DNA of 64,000 nucleotides from CAVQRC01 sp963715045 (lineage in GTDB: Bacteria > Planctomycetota > Planctomycetia > Pirellulales > Lacipirellulaceae), in NCBI GenBank assembly GCA_963715045.1, contig CAVQRC010000004.1:744001-808000 (forward strand), written 5' to 3'. Every line of letters begins with the position of its first letter. The stretch's first letter is position 1. This document shows, piece by piece, positions 26,154 to 35,540 of this stretch. The notes below the pieces were generated by a model that made no database searches, had not been told where the DNA came from, and was given only the letters and a program-made list of their open reading frames with translations. The position numbers and the translations under genes are program-made.

Positions 26154-27200
26154 ATGAATACGCCCGGCGACCTGGATTCGATCGAACGGTACGCGCGGCA
26201 GGCCCGATTCGCACCACTGGGTGAACAGGGGCAGCGGCGGTTGCTCGCGGGCCGCGTGCTCGTGTGCGGCTGCGGCGCATTGGGGTCGGTGCTGGCCAAC
26301 ACACTGGCCAGGGCGGGCGTCGGGATGCTGCGTATCGTGGATCGCGATTTCCTCGAACTCAACAACTTGCAGCGGCAGGTGCTGTACGACGAACAGGATG
26401 TCGCGGCCGGACTGCCCAAGGCCATCGCAGCCGTCAAGCGGCTGCAACACATCAACTCGAGTATCCAATACGAGCCAGTTGTCGAGGATGTGAGCTATCA
26501 CAACATCGACGCGCTGGCGTCTGATGTCGATGTGATTCTCGATGGCACCGATAACTTCGAAACGCGGCTGCTGCTTAACGACTACGCTGTCTCCCACGGT
26601 AAGCCCTGGGTCTACGGGGGTTGCATCGGTGCCGAAGGACAGACGATGACGATTCTTCCCGGCGAGACAGCATGTCTGGGCTGTATCCTTCCCGACGTGC
26701 CACCGCCCGGCACGACTCCGACGTGCGACACGGCCGGCGTGCTTGGCTCGATCGTCAACATTGTGGCGTCGCTCCAGGCGGTTGAAGGCATCAAGATTCT
26801 TGCCGGCCACCGCGAGGCCGTTTCCCGCCAACTGACGATTGTGGAAATCTGGGACAATCGGCTGCGGCAAATCGACCTGGCCCAACTGCGCGGAAATCCG
26901 GACTGCCTGGCATGTCGGGGCGAGTTTCCCTGGCTGCGGGGCGAGCGGGGGAGTCAGACGGCAATTCTGTGTGGTCGCAACGCGGTTCAGTTGAGTGCGG
27001 ATCGAAAACGCGAAGTCAATTTGCCCGACCTCGCTGGGCGACTCGATGGAGTCGGGCGGCTGCAACAGAATGACTATTTGCTGCGGCTATTCGTGGATGC
27101 CTACGTGATCACGTTGTTCAGCGACGGTCGGGCGATCGTCGGTGGGACTGACGATCCGGCGGTGGCCCGGACTGTGTTCGCGAAGTACGTCGGTAACTGA
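26154..27200 (+). CDS. ThiF/MoeB-family adenylyltransferase (E1-like)
   Basis: A protein of 348 residues. It has the Rossmann nucleotide loop CGCGALGSVLANTLARAG, the ELNNLQRQVLYDEQDVAAG segment carrying the catalytic Arg, and the DGTDNFETRLLLND motif. Two CxxC pairs (CLGC and CLAC) are the structural zinc site of MoeB/ThiF. These enzymes adenylate the C-terminal Gly-Gly of a ThiS/MoaD-type sulfur carrier. The C-terminal 70 residues (FSDGRAIVGGTDDPAVARTV) form the small extra domain seen in standalone bacterial ThiF-type proteins. No carrier-protein gene is adjacent, so the substrate is open: molybdopterin, thiamine or another pathway. The ATG at 26154 is chosen over an earlier one overlapping the preceding gene. 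Confidence 0.85.
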   Translation: MNTPGDLDSIERYARQARFAPLGEQGQRRLLAGRVLVCGCGALGSVLANTLARAGVGMLRIVDRDFLELNNLQRQVLYDEQDVAAGLPKAIAAVKRLQHINSSIQYEPVVEDVSYHNIDALASDVDVILDGTDNFETRLLLNDYAVSHGKPWVYGGCIGAEGQTMTILPGETACLGCILPDVPPPGTTPTCDTAGVLGSIVNIVASLQAVEGIKILAGHREAVSRQLTIVEIWDNRLRQIDLAQLRGNPDCLACRGEFPWLRGERGSQTAILCGRNAVQLSADRKREVNLPDLAGRLDGVGRLQQNDYLLRLFVDAYVITLFSDGRAIVGGTDDPAVARTVFAKYVGN

Positions 27201-27276
27201 TCTCTGCGTGGAAGCCCTGAGCTCGTCGCCCACCTGCCGAGCTCCGCAAAAAGATCGAGGAGTCTGGCCGCAAAGT

Positions 27277-27307
27277 CAGGCCCATCCCCCCAGCTTCTCT
27301 GGGCCTG
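27277..27307 (+). terminator. Possible stem-loop after the ThiF-like gene
   Basis: CAGGCCCA (27277-27284) pairs perfectly with TGGGCCTG (27300-27307) around a 15-base loop. There is no clear T-run after it, so it could be a terminator or another structured element. Confidence 0.4.
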
Positions 27308-27397
27308 TCACCACCGGCAGAGTCTGCTTCAGCCACCCGGCGGCTACAGCCGATGGAGACTACAGAACCCTCGCATCTTCTCTGATGACCTCATAGC

Positions 27398-27415
27398 GGC
27401 GGAACTACTTCCGCC
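27398..27415 (+). promoter_or_regulatory. Hairpin just upstream of the kinase start
   Basis: GGCGGAA (27398-27404) and TTCCGCC (27409-27415) form a perfect seven-base stem with a CTAC loop, ending 12 bases before the ATG at 27428. It covers the position expected for a ribosome binding site and could limit translation; it could also be a stray repeat. Confidence 0.35.
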
Positions 27416-27427
27416 AGAGTTAACGGG

Positions 27428-28357
27428 ATGTCGATCGCCTATCCCAACCGGCAAGAGACCACCACGCCCAGTGAACTACCGGGCCAACCTCGCAAGCGGG
27501 TCGGTCGCGCGGGCCCCTGGGAATTGTTGACTCGCCTGGGTGAAGGCGTGATGGCCCGCGTGTACGCGGCCCGGCCGCTGGCAGCCCGTCGCGGAATCGG
27601 GCCCGCGTACGCCGTCAAGGTATTGCGACGCCGCTGGCACGACGACGCCCGGGCGATCGCGATCCTGCAACGAGAGGCCTATCTCGGTGGTCGGATCGTG
27701 CATCCGAACGTGGTTCCGATTCTTTCCGCATGTTTCGATGCGTCGCCATTCCATCTCGTGATGCCCCGCCTCAGCGGCGCGACAGCCGACAGGTTGCTCC
27801 GCCGACAGGGAGTGCCCCGCCTTGCCAACGCACTTTGGCTCGCACGACAGTTGACCGAGGGCCTCAAAGCCATTTACGCAACCGCAGGGATGGCACACGG
27901 GGACGTTTGTCCTGCGAATGTGATGGTGGCGGCCGGCGGTCACGCGACGCTCATTGATCTCGGCTTTGCCCGTTCGCCTTCGGAATCGGCTGAGGTCGAT
28001 AACCGCAACGCGGTGATGGGTCAGCTTCGCTACGCGGCCCCTGAAACGCTCACTTCGACTACTTCCGTCGATCACCGGAGCGACTTTTACAGCCTTGGAG
28101 TGACGCTGTACGAGCTCCTCTCCGGTCGGCTTCCGTTCGATGACGACGACCCGGCCCGGCTGGCAGAGAAGCACCGGCAGGACCGGCCGGCCTGGGTTCG
28201 CAAGCTCGCCAGAGATCTGCCTCGGCAAGTTGCCGAATTGGTCCATGACCTGCTGGCCAAGAATCCGTCGGGCCGACCTCAGTCGCATGACGAATTGATC
28301 GATCGCCTGTGCCGACTCGAAGTCGAGCACTTCTGCAGACGATCGTGGAGTGCTTGA
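27428..28357 (+). CDS. Serine/threonine protein kinase (Hanks type, small)
   Basis: A single kinase domain of 309 residues with no membrane helix and no sensor domain. The glycine loop is GEGVMARVYAA, the ATP-binding Lys lies in YAVKVLRR (about residue 61), the catalytic loop is HGDVCPANVMV (about 157) and the metal-binding motif is DLG rather than DFG (about 177). The APE-like motif is AAPETLTS and the later Asp is in HRSDFYSLGVTLYELLSG. The HGD in place of HRD makes it a non-RD kinase; all catalytic residues are present, so it may be active without activation-loop phosphorylation. It converges on glcF, with 45 bases between the stop codons. Confidence 0.88.
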   Translation: MSIAYPNRQETTTPSELPGQPRKRVGRAGPWELLTRLGEGVMARVYAARPLAARRGIGPAYAVKVLRRRWHDDARAIAILQREAYLGGRIVHPNVVPILSACFDASPFHLVMPRLSGATADRLLRRQGVPRLANALWLARQLTEGLKAIYATAGMAHGDVCPANVMVAAGGHATLIDLGFARSPSESAEVDNRNAVMGQLRYAAPETLTSTTSVDHRSDFYSLGVTLYELLSGRLPFDDDDPARLAEKHRQDRPAWVRKLARDLPRQVAELVHDLLAKNPSGRPQSHDELIDRLCRLEVEHFCRRSWSA

Positions 28358-28402
28358 AAGAGCAGATCTCCAACGCAGCGACGCATGTCCAAGAGGATCC
28401 TG

Positions 28403-29740
28403 CTATTTGCCGCGGTAGGCGCGGTCGAGAACCTCGATTGGGTGGACAACTTCGAGCACCTCACCCTGCTGCCGGGCTTCGCGGGCGATCTGCAGAATGC
28501 AACCGGCATTGGCCGTGAGTACGGCTCGGGCACCGGTCCGGCGAATGTTCTCGAGTTTGCGGCGGGCCAGCCGACCCGCCATTTCTGGCTGAGTCAGGTT
28601 GTAGGTTCCGGCGGCCCCGCAACAGAGTTCGGTTTCGGGCAGGTCGATCAATTCGAGTCCCGGGACCTGAGCAAGCAGGTTTCGCGGCGCTTCGGTAATC
28701 CCCTGAGCGTGGCCCAGATGGCACGCGTCGTGATACGTGGCTTTCAGATGCACCTCATGCGGAGGCGGGACGAGCCCCAGATCATCGAGGAATTCGTTGA
28801 TGTCGCGGACCTTGCTGGCGAAACTCTCTCGCTGTTCCTGCCCTTCGCCTGCCCAGTGGTGGGGGTAGTCCTTGAGCATGCAGCCGCATCCGGCCACGTT
28901 GACAACGATCGCATCGATCTCTGCAAGCGGAAATGCAGTGGCGTTTATGTCAGCCATTTCGCGAGCCGGATCGGACTGTCCAGCGTGGAAGTGGATCGCG
29001 CCGCAACAGGCCTGGTCGCGGGGAACCAGCACTTCACACCCGTTCTGTTGCAGCACGCGGGCGGTCGCCCAATGGGTGTGGCGAAACAAGACATCGCCGA
29101 CACAACCGGTGAACAGCGCGACCGTCGCGCGTTTCTTACCGATCGGTGGCAGCCGCTCAGGCAACGGTCCTTCATCGATCGCAGGTGGCGGGAGCATGTC
29201 GACCAGTTGACGCAGTCGCGGAGGAAGCAGCCGAAACAGGCCGATCGCCGCACACAGGCGATCCAACTTCAGCCGCTGAGCGATTCTGGCCGGGGCCAGA
29301 CCCCGGCGAAGCCGACTCGGGTAGGGCATCATTCCGAACAGGATCCAGCGATGAAACCAGTCGGATGATTTGGGCGCTTCGTCCCCGTAGCTCTCCATTT
29401 CGACGCGGAACGGCTCAATCAACTTGCCGTACTGCACACCGGAGGGACAGGCCGTTTCGCAGGCCCGACAGTCCAGGCACAGGTCCAGGTGTCGCCGCAC
29501 GTCGGTGGTGAGTTCGAGGCGCTCCTCGGCCACGGCCCGCATCAGGTAGATCCGCCCGCGAGGACTGTCGTTCTCGTCACCGGTCTCGACGTAGGTCGGG
29601 CACGCGGCCGTGCAGAGACCGCAATGCACGCAGTCGAGAAACCGCTCGGCGGGGATTGAGGCGCCTGGATGTGGTGCTGTCGGAGTGGTGGCGGGCAGCG
29701 GTGAGTCAGGCACGGAAATGCTCGTATGAAAGGTCGTCAT
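28403..29740 (-). CDS. glcF: Glycolate oxidase iron-sulfur subunit GlcF
   Basis: A protein of 445 residues. Near the N-terminus are two [4Fe-4S] motifs (CVHCGLCTAACPTY and CLDCRACETACPSG). The C-terminal half carries two CCG domains (CCGAIHFHAG and CCGAAGTYNL), the usual redox or heterodisulfide-type modules of GlcF. It passes electrons from the FAD subunits GlcD and GlcE to the respiratory chain. The start overlaps the glcE stop by four bases. It is the last gene of the operon. Confidence 0.93.
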   Translation of the reverse strand: MTTFHTSISVPDSPLPATTPTAPHPGASIPAERFLDCVHCGLCTAACPTYVETGDENDSPRGRIYLMRAVAEERLELTTDVRRHLDLCLDCRACETACPSGVQYGKLIEPFRVEMESYGDEAPKSSDWFHRWILFGMMPYPSRLRRGLAPARIAQRLKLDRLCAAIGLFRLLPPRLRQLVDMLPPPAIDEGPLPERLPPIGKKRATVALFTGCVGDVLFRHTHWATARVLQQNGCEVLVPRDQACCGAIHFHAGQSDPAREMADINATAFPLAEIDAIVVNVAGCGCMLKDYPHHWAGEGQEQRESFASKVRDINEFLDDLGLVPPPHEVHLKATYHDACHLGHAQGITEAPRNLLAQVPGLELIDLPETELCCGAAGTYNLTQPEMAGRLARRKLENIRRTGARAVLTANAGCILQIAREARQQGEVLEVVHPIEVLDRAYRGK

Positions 29741-30993
29741 GAGGTATACGTAAAGCGACCCGGGTTGAGGATGCCGTGGGGGTCGAACTGTTTCTTGATG
29801 GCGTCCATCATCACGTGGGCGGGAGTGCGGCCCCCCCAGATGATCTGGGGCGTCAGTCCCTCAAACTCGCTGCTCAACACGATGAGCGAACCGCCGCAGT
29901 GGAGGGCCGCTGGGCGGAGCTGGGACACGATCACGTCGCTCAGATCGCCGGCCGCGAACTCGTCGAAGCGGGCAATCACCACGCCATCTCCAGCGTGCGC
30001 CTGCAGAGACACCACCGGGGTGGTCTCTTGTATCTTCCGACAGATCGCGATCACATCGCCGGGCGGTACCGCAAGCTTGAGCACGAGCGGGGCGGAACTC
30101 GCAGCGACGCCGGAGTCGGAGAATTCACTCAGCAAGGCCAGAATTTGCTGGGAATCGTCATCGTCAAGCGTGTCTGCCACGGCAACGTCGGACGCGGCCA
30201 ATTCGGCCTCGAGCAGACCGGTCATGAATTCAACTTCATCCGCGGAGCCCTCGAGACGGATGGCGAGCAGCGGCTCGGTGGCCGCCATGGATTGGAACAT
30301 CGGCGTCTGGGGCCAGGCAGGGCCGGCGAGGACCTCGAGCATGGTCGGGACGAACGGCAGATCGATCGCCGCGGCAAGCAGTCGCTCGGCTTGATCCCAG
30401 CTCTTGACCCCGGCAATCAGGGTCCGCGTCACGTCGGGCAGCGGCTTGAGCTTGAGGGTGGCCTCGGTGACGACGCCGAGCGTGCCGAGCGAACCGATCA
30501 GCAGCTTGCAGAAGTCATAACCGGCCACATTCTTGACGACGCGGCCGCCACCGTGAAACGGCACGCCGCGGCCGTCGACGGCGGCGATGCCGATCAAGTA
30601 GTCGCGGAGCGTGCCGTACCCGCATCGGCGTGGCCCGCTCCAATTCGTGGCGATGACGCCCCCGAGCGTGGCGGTTGCGGGTTGCGGTACATCCAGGGGA
30701 ACCTGTTGGCGATGCGCCGCGACGGTCTCGTTGAGCTCGCCAATCGTCATGCCAACCTCGACCGTAATCGTCATGTCGGCGGACGCATAGTCGACGATCC
30801 GGTTGAGTCCTCCGAGGTGGAGGGCCGTTCCCCCGCTACTCGGTGGGTGACCGAAATCAAGACTCGTTCCTCCCCCTACCGGATAGATGAAAGTCCGCGA
30901 CGAGGCGGCGGTCCGGACGGCTTCGGCGACTTCGCCTGGAGACGATGGCTCAACATGGTTAGCCGCGGAAAGAGTTTCTAAGGCGGTGCTCAT
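29737..30993 (-). CDS. glcE: Glycolate oxidase FAD-binding subunit GlcE
   Basis: A protein of 418 residues with an FAD_binding_4 (PCMH) domain at about residues 15-190. The FAD contacts are in YPVGGGTSLDFGH, then QPATATLGGVIATNWSGPRR and the YGTLRDYLIGI segment; VVKNVAGYDFCKLLIGSLGT is a GlcE hallmark. It lacks the full C-terminal substrate cap, as GlcE does compared with GlcD. It starts nine bases after glcD with GAGAGG as the ribosome site, and it overlaps glcF by four bases. Confidence 0.92.
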   Translation of the reverse strand: MSTALETLSAANHVEPSSPGEVAEAVRTAASSRTFIYPVGGGTSLDFGHPPSSGGTALHLGGLNRIVDYASADMTITVEVGMTIGELNETVAAHRQQVPLDVPQPATATLGGVIATNWSGPRRCGYGTLRDYLIGIAAVDGRGVPFHGGGRVVKNVAGYDFCKLLIGSLGTLGVVTEATLKLKPLPDVTRTLIAGVKSWDQAERLLAAAIDLPFVPTMLEVLAGPAWPQTPMFQSMAATEPLLAIRLEGSADEVEFMTGLLEAELAASDVAVADTLDDDDSQQILALLSEFSDSGVAASSAPLVLKLAVPPGDVIAICRKIQETTPVVSLQAHAGDGVVIARFDEFAAGDLSDVIVSQLRPAALHCGGSLIVLSSEFEGLTPQIIWGGRTPAHVMMDAIKKQFDPHGILNPGRFTYTS

Positions 30994-31002
30994 GGGGTCC
31001 TC

Positions 31003-32432
31003 TCAGAGTGCCGCTCGGCGGCCCGGGTGAGTCTGTTCCATGCCGCAGGCCCCCGCGGTTGGCAGGATCTTTCCGGGGCTCAACCGACCGTGCGGATTGA
31101 AAGCCCGTCGGAGGCGATCCATCACCTCGACGTCGTCGTCGGTAAAGAGTCGCCGCATGAAGTCGATTTTTTCGACGCCGATCCCGTGTTCGCCGGTCAC
31201 GCTGCCGCCGCACGCGATGCATTCGTCGAGAATCTCTTCGCCGGCCTTGAGCACGCGGGTGACCTGTTCGGAATTCGCTCGTCGAACAGCATGATCGGGT
31301 GAATGTTGCCGTCGCCGGCGTGGAACACGTTGACAATTTTGATCTGGTGCCGCTCGGCAACCTCGCGAATGTGCCTCAGGATGTGGGGCAACTTGGTGCG
31401 GGGCACCACGCCATCCTGAGTGCAGTAGCTCGGGCTGAGCCTGCCAATTGCTCCGAATGCCTGCTTGCGGGCCTTCCAGAGTTTCTGGCGTTCCTTGTCC
31501 GAGGCGGCCTGGCGGACTTCGCGAGCGCCGCGTGTGTGGCAAAGGTCGATGATGCGATCGCGTTGTGCATCGAGACCCGCCTCGAGGCCGTCGACTTCGA
31601 TCAGCAGAATCGCTTCGGCGTCGACCGGGAATCCGAAATGGAATGCATCCTCAAGGGCCAGGAGAATCCCGTGATCCATCATTTCCAGGGCCGCGGGCAC
31701 GATTCCGGCGGCGATGATCGCGCTGATGGCCTCGGTGGCATCGTCGACCGAATCGAAGATTCCCAGCATCGTCCGATAGCCTTGCGGATTTCGGGTGATG
31801 CGGACCCAGACCTTGGTGACGATACCGAGCGTCCCTTCGCTGCCGACGAAGGTGCCGACCAGGTCGAGTCCGACCGGGTCGGCAACGGGACCGCCGAACT
31901 GCACGACTTCACCCTCGGCGGTGACGATCTCGACTCCCAGCACGTGGTTGATGGTGACGCCGTATTTGAGCGTGTGCGGCCCGCCCGAATTGGTCGCGAC
32001 GTTGCCTCCGATCGTGCACGCTCCCTGGCTGGACGGATCGGGAGCGAAATGATAGCCGGTGCCGCGAAGGGCTCGGGTCAGCCAGATGTTGACGACTCCC
32101 GACTGAACGACCGCATATCGATTGCGAACGTCGATTTCGAGGATTTCACGCATCCTCGTCAGGGCGATCATGACGCCGCCGCCGACCGGGAGGCACCCTC
32201 CCGCGAGGCTCGTGCCCGCACCGCGGGGCAGGAACGGCACCTCGAATTCGTTGCACAGCCGCACCACGGCGGCAACTTCAGCCGTCGTTTCGGGAAACAC
32301 CACGACGTCGGGTGAATTCTTCGCGATTACGAATCCATCGCATTCGTAGACGTGGAGATCGGATCGAGAAGTCAGCACTCGGGGGGGATCCAGGGCGGCG
32401 CGGAGTTTCTCGATCAACTCGATGGCGAGCAT
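31003..32432 (-). pseudogene. glcD: Glycolate oxidase subunit GlcD, interrupted by a frameshift
   Basis: GlcD is the catalytic FAD subunit that oxidises glycolate (or a similar 2-hydroxyacid, such as D-lactate or D-2-hydroxyglutarate). The first frame starts at 32432 (MLAIELIEKLRAAL, preceded by GAGGA). It carries FLPRGAGTSLAGG, GGNVATNSGGPHTLKYGV and GSEGTLGIVTKVWVRI, and reaches the catalytic-domain motif NVFHAGDGNIHP. It then leaves frame just after MLFDER (near 31285). The adjacent frame continues with SEQVTRVLKAGEEILDEC, GGSVTGEHGIGVEKIDF and NPHGRLSPGKILP to the stop at 31003. Restoring one missing base rejoins them into about 476 residues, normal for GlcD. The lack of any further damage favours an assembly indel or a very recent mutation. 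Confidence 0.9.
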
Positions 32433-32466
32433 CGTCTTCCTCGGAGTGGAGGGGTGACACGTGTTC

Positions 32467-33663
32467 TCAGAATCTACTTTCCAGTCGATCAACGATCAAC
32501 GACCCGATATTGAGCGACGCGGTGGCGGCAGGGGATGGGGCATTGCAGACGTGGCACACGCGGTTCGAATCGACAAACAGAAAGTCGTCGACCATGGTCC
32601 CATCGCGGGCAACGGCCTGGGCACGCACGCCGGCTGGAGCGGCGCGGAGTGCGGCAGATGTGATTTCGGGGACGAGTCGCTGCAGCGCGCGAACGAACGC
32701 TCGCTTGCTGAGGCTCCGATAGACTTCGCCAATTCCGGTCCGCCAGTATTTTCGAGCGAGCCGGAGAAACCCGGGATAGGCGAGGCTCTCGAGGGCGTCG
32801 CCAAGTCGGATATCGGTCTTTCGATAGCCTTCGCGGGCAAGTGCGAGAACGGCGTTGGGGCCGCACTCCACGCCGCCATGGATCATCCGCGTGAAATGCA
32901 CGCCGAGGAACGGAAAGTTCGGATCCGGGACGGGGTAGATGAGCGCGTTGACAAGATGCTCGGCATCCGGCTGGAGCTCGTAGTACTCGCCGCGAAAAGG
33001 GACAATCTTGGCTCCGGGATCGGCATCGCCCATTCGCGCGACGCGGTCGCTGTACAGTCCTGCACAATTAACGACCTGTCGGGCCGCAAAGGGGCCCTTT
33101 GTTGTTTCGACAGTGATTTCGTTGCCGGAGTCGTGCAGGGCCAGCACCCGGGTGGAGGTGTGGATCTCGTTGCCGTGGGCCGTCACCAACTGGGCAAGTC
33201 GTTCACAGACCTGCGCGTAGTCGACGATGCCGGATTCGGGGACGTGAATCGCGGCCGCTCCTCGTGCATGCGGTTCGAGTTCGCGCAGTCGTTCCGGGCC
33301 GATTCGTTCGCACTGCACGCCGTTTGCGCGACCTCTCTCCAGGATCCGCTCAAGCGGCGGAATTTCCGACTCCACGACTGCTACGATCACTTTGCCGCAG
33401 TTGTCGAAGGCAATGTTCTGCTCTCTGCAGAACTGCTCCATCGCCAGTTTTCCAGCCCGGCAGTTCCTGGCTTTCAACGAGCCCGGCTTGTAGTAAATCC
33501 CGGAGTGGAGTACCCCCGAGTTATGGCCCGTCTGGTGCGCGGCTAACTGTGGCTCCTTTTCGAGAATGCACAGTGAACGATCTGGCTGCCGCCGCGTGAA
33601 CGCATACGCCGTGGCAAGACCAACGATTCCGCCGCCGATAATAACCAGATCATGTTGAGGCAT
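32467..33663 (-). CDS. lhgO: L-2-hydroxyglutarate oxidase LhgO
   Basis: A protein of 398 residues, a DAO-type FAD oxidoreductase. The dinucleotide loop is DLVIIGGGIVGLATAYAF, followed by EKEPQLAAHQTGHNSGVLHS and GIYYKPGSLKA, a signature of LhgO/YgaF. Later motifs are VVNCAGLYSD, FPFLGVHFTRMIHGGVECGP and the C-terminal NAPSPAATASLNIG. It oxidises L-2-hydroxyglutarate to 2-oxoglutarate at the membrane, passing electrons to quinone. It sits 34 bases upstream of glcD, in the same operon as the glycolate oxidase genes. Confidence 0.93.
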   Translation of the reverse strand: MPQHDLVIIGGGIVGLATAYAFTRRQPDRSLCILEKEPQLAAHQTGHNSGVLHSGIYYKPGSLKARNCRAGKLAMEQFCREQNIAFDNCGKVIVAVVESEIPPLERILERGRANGVQCERIGPERLRELEPHARGAAAIHVPESGIVDYAQVCERLAQLVTAHGNEIHTSTRVLALHDSGNEITVETTKGPFAARQVVNCAGLYSDRVARMGDADPGAKIVPFRGEYYELQPDAEHLVNALIYPVPDPNFPFLGVHFTRMIHGGVECGPNAVLALAREGYRKTDIRLGDALESLAYPGFLRLARKYWRTGIGEVYRSLSKRAFVRALQRLVPEITSAALRAAPAGVRAQAVARDGTMVDDFLFVDSNRVCHVCNAPSPAATASLNIGSLIVDRLESRF

Positions 33664-33706
33664 GGGTGTGACACATCGTGTTCAACGAAGACATCAATGC
33701 GATCGG

Positions 33707-34021
33707 TCAGGGCTGAGGACGCAGCGATCGATTGAGCTTGCTCTCGACGCTGGCGACTTTTCCGCGGATTCTCCCATCGCCGCCAGCCCGCAGGTCGATC
33801 TTGGCCGAGCAGGTGACGCGACTGTTATCGGTAGCGACGGCTTCGATGCACTTCTGCATGACAGCCAGCACATCGCCAAGCTCCCCCTCGATGATCGTTC
33901 CCATTGCATGCAGCTCGTAGTCGAGTCCCGAGTCGTCAATGATCTGCACGCAGCGGGCGACAAACTCGCTCACGCTCTCTCCGACCCCCAGGGGGGTAAT
34001 ACTCATTTCCAGCAGGACCAC
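33707..34021 (-). CDS. MTH1187/YqgV-type thiamine-binding-family protein
   Basis: A protein of 104 residues starting MVLLEMSITPLGVGESVSEF. The family hallmarks are the ITPLG segment near the N-terminus, the SGLDYELHAMGTIIEGE stretch and a final strand region. Members form ferredoxin-like tetramers and some bind thiamine or its derivatives. It lies 43 bases upstream of lhgO on the same strand, probably first in the 2-hydroxyacid operon, though the link between the two is not known. Confidence 0.85.
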   Translation of the reverse strand: MVLLEMSITPLGVGESVSEFVARCVQIIDDSGLDYELHAMGTIIEGELGDVLAVMQKCIEAVATDNSRVTCSAKIDLRAGGDGRIRGKVASVESKLNRSLRPQP

Positions 34022-34358
34022 GGTGTTTGCCTCGACTTAGATGACGGTTCGCGTTGGGACTGGTACGCCTCGGCAGGGCCGCTACCCCGTTTTCACAAGA
34101 TCTGACCGGCGGCGATGCTAGCATCGATATGCAGCATGAGCTGGTACTTTCACGAAAAAAAGTCAGCCTGAGGCGCGGATTGAGCCGATTTCTCTCCTGG
34201 ATCCGCTCGGCCTTGCGCAGCATGCTGCTCATCAATGTAGGCCAACATACCACCGATGTGGTAGCTGCGATCCGCTATAGGTTCTCTCGGCGTGCGGCGG
34301 TACACTCCCTCGCTGGCAGGGGGGGGACTTGCCGCTACCCTTGCCAGAATTTCCCGTT
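34022..34358. other. Divergent intergenic region
   Basis: 337 bases between two divergent genes. Both promoters should lie here. I see an A-rich stretch (ACGAAAAAAAGTC near 34151) but no convincing paired boxes, RNA or conserved frame. Confidence 0.4.
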
Positions 34359-35456
34359 ATGAAGACTCTTCGCTCCATCTTCGCAACTTGCCTGTGGTGC
34401 CTGCCAGGCGTTGCGCTCGTGTCTGACGTTGTTGCTCAGATGCCTGAGCCGCCGCAACGCATTGTCCCGGCCTACGAATGGGATGGTCAGGCCGGCCCGA
34501 ACCCATGGGATCGAAACCAGGCATGGGGCCAGACCGAAGCGACCGACCGCACGGCATTCGTTCCGTCGATCCGTGAGGCAAACTCTGCGGGATTGCCCCA
34601 GGCCTTCCCCGCCGAGGTCGTGCAGGCCGGGCCGCCCCCGGGGCACGTGTACGTCGACGACACGGCATTCGCCCGCGGGCCGCAGCCTCAGCCAGGTTGG
34701 TACTGGCAAGTCCTCCCAGATGGTCTGATTTTCCACAATTACATGGCCGGTGTGCATGAGCCGAGAATCTCAGGAGTGGCGTTCCGAGATCGTACCGAGA
34801 CGTCCTACCTCGATGTGACTCTGGGCGGGCGGGTTGGAGTCTTGCGGCTGGGAACTGACGGAGATCAGCCCGAGGGATGGCAGCTCGACCTGGAGGGAGC
34901 CGCATTTCCACGCTTGAACTTGAGTGAGAATTGGGACGTCGACGCCACCGATTTTCGCTTCGGCGTTCCCCTCACGTACGGCAATCGTCAATGGCAGACG
35001 AAGTTCTCCTACTATCACCTCAGTTCGCATCTAGGCGATGAGCTCGCGATCCGGGATCCCACGACACTCCCGGCCCGGATTAACTACAGCCGCGACGCGC
35101 TGACGCTGGCAATTTCCTATTACCTCAATCCTGCGCTGCGTACCTACGCAGAAGCGGATTGGGCGTTTCATTACGACGATGGCAACCTTCCCTGGGAGTT
35201 TCAATTCGGAATCGACTACGCTCAGCCGTGCCGGACCGGGATCTGGGGGACTCCGTTCTTTGCCCTCAACGGGCATCTCCGGGAAGCAGTCGACTTCGGC
35301 GGCAATCTGGTCGTTCAGGCCGGGTGGCTGTGGCGGGGTCAGTCCAGTCGTACGCTCCGCGCGGGCTTTCAATACTACAACGGGAAGTCGAATCAGTTCG
35401 AGTTCTTCGATCGATTCGAAGAGCAAGTCGGGTTCGGGATCTGGTACGATCAGTAG
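34359..35456 (+). CDS. DUF1207-family secreted protein
   Basis: A protein of 365 residues with a signal peptide (MKTLRSIFATCLWCLPGVAL, cut after VVAQ). The C-terminal two-thirds match the DUF1207 pattern: LPDGLIFHNYMAGVHEPRI, then GGRVGVLRLGTDGDQPEGWQ and repeated amphipathic strands with Arg/Tyr-rich turns such as RTGIWGTPFFALNGHLRE. It resembles an outer-membrane beta-barrel. The function is unknown. The start is set at the ATG that opens the signal; an in-frame ATG 30 bases earlier adds no sensible residues. It lies 85 bases upstream of tsaD on the same strand. Confidence 0.83.
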   Translation: MKTLRSIFATCLWCLPGVALVSDVVAQMPEPPQRIVPAYEWDGQAGPNPWDRNQAWGQTEATDRTAFVPSIREANSAGLPQAFPAEVVQAGPPPGHVYVDDTAFARGPQPQPGWYWQVLPDGLIFHNYMAGVHEPRISGVAFRDRTETSYLDVTLGGRVGVLRLGTDGDQPEGWQLDLEGAAFPRLNLSENWDVDATDFRFGVPLTYGNRQWQTKFSYYHLSSHLGDELAIRDPTTLPARINYSRDALTLAISYYLNPALRTYAEADWAFHYDDGNLPWEFQFGIDYAQPCRTGIWGTPFFALNGHLREAVDFGGNLVVQAGWLWRGQSSRTLRAGFQYYNGKSNQFEFFDRFEEQVGFGIWYDQ

Positions 35457-35540
35457 CCCGCCGCCGACATTCGCTGAGGTCTTGGGTGCGTTTTCAGTTT
35501 ACCTCGGCCGCGTCGCCGGCATCGCCACCCGGATCGGCCG

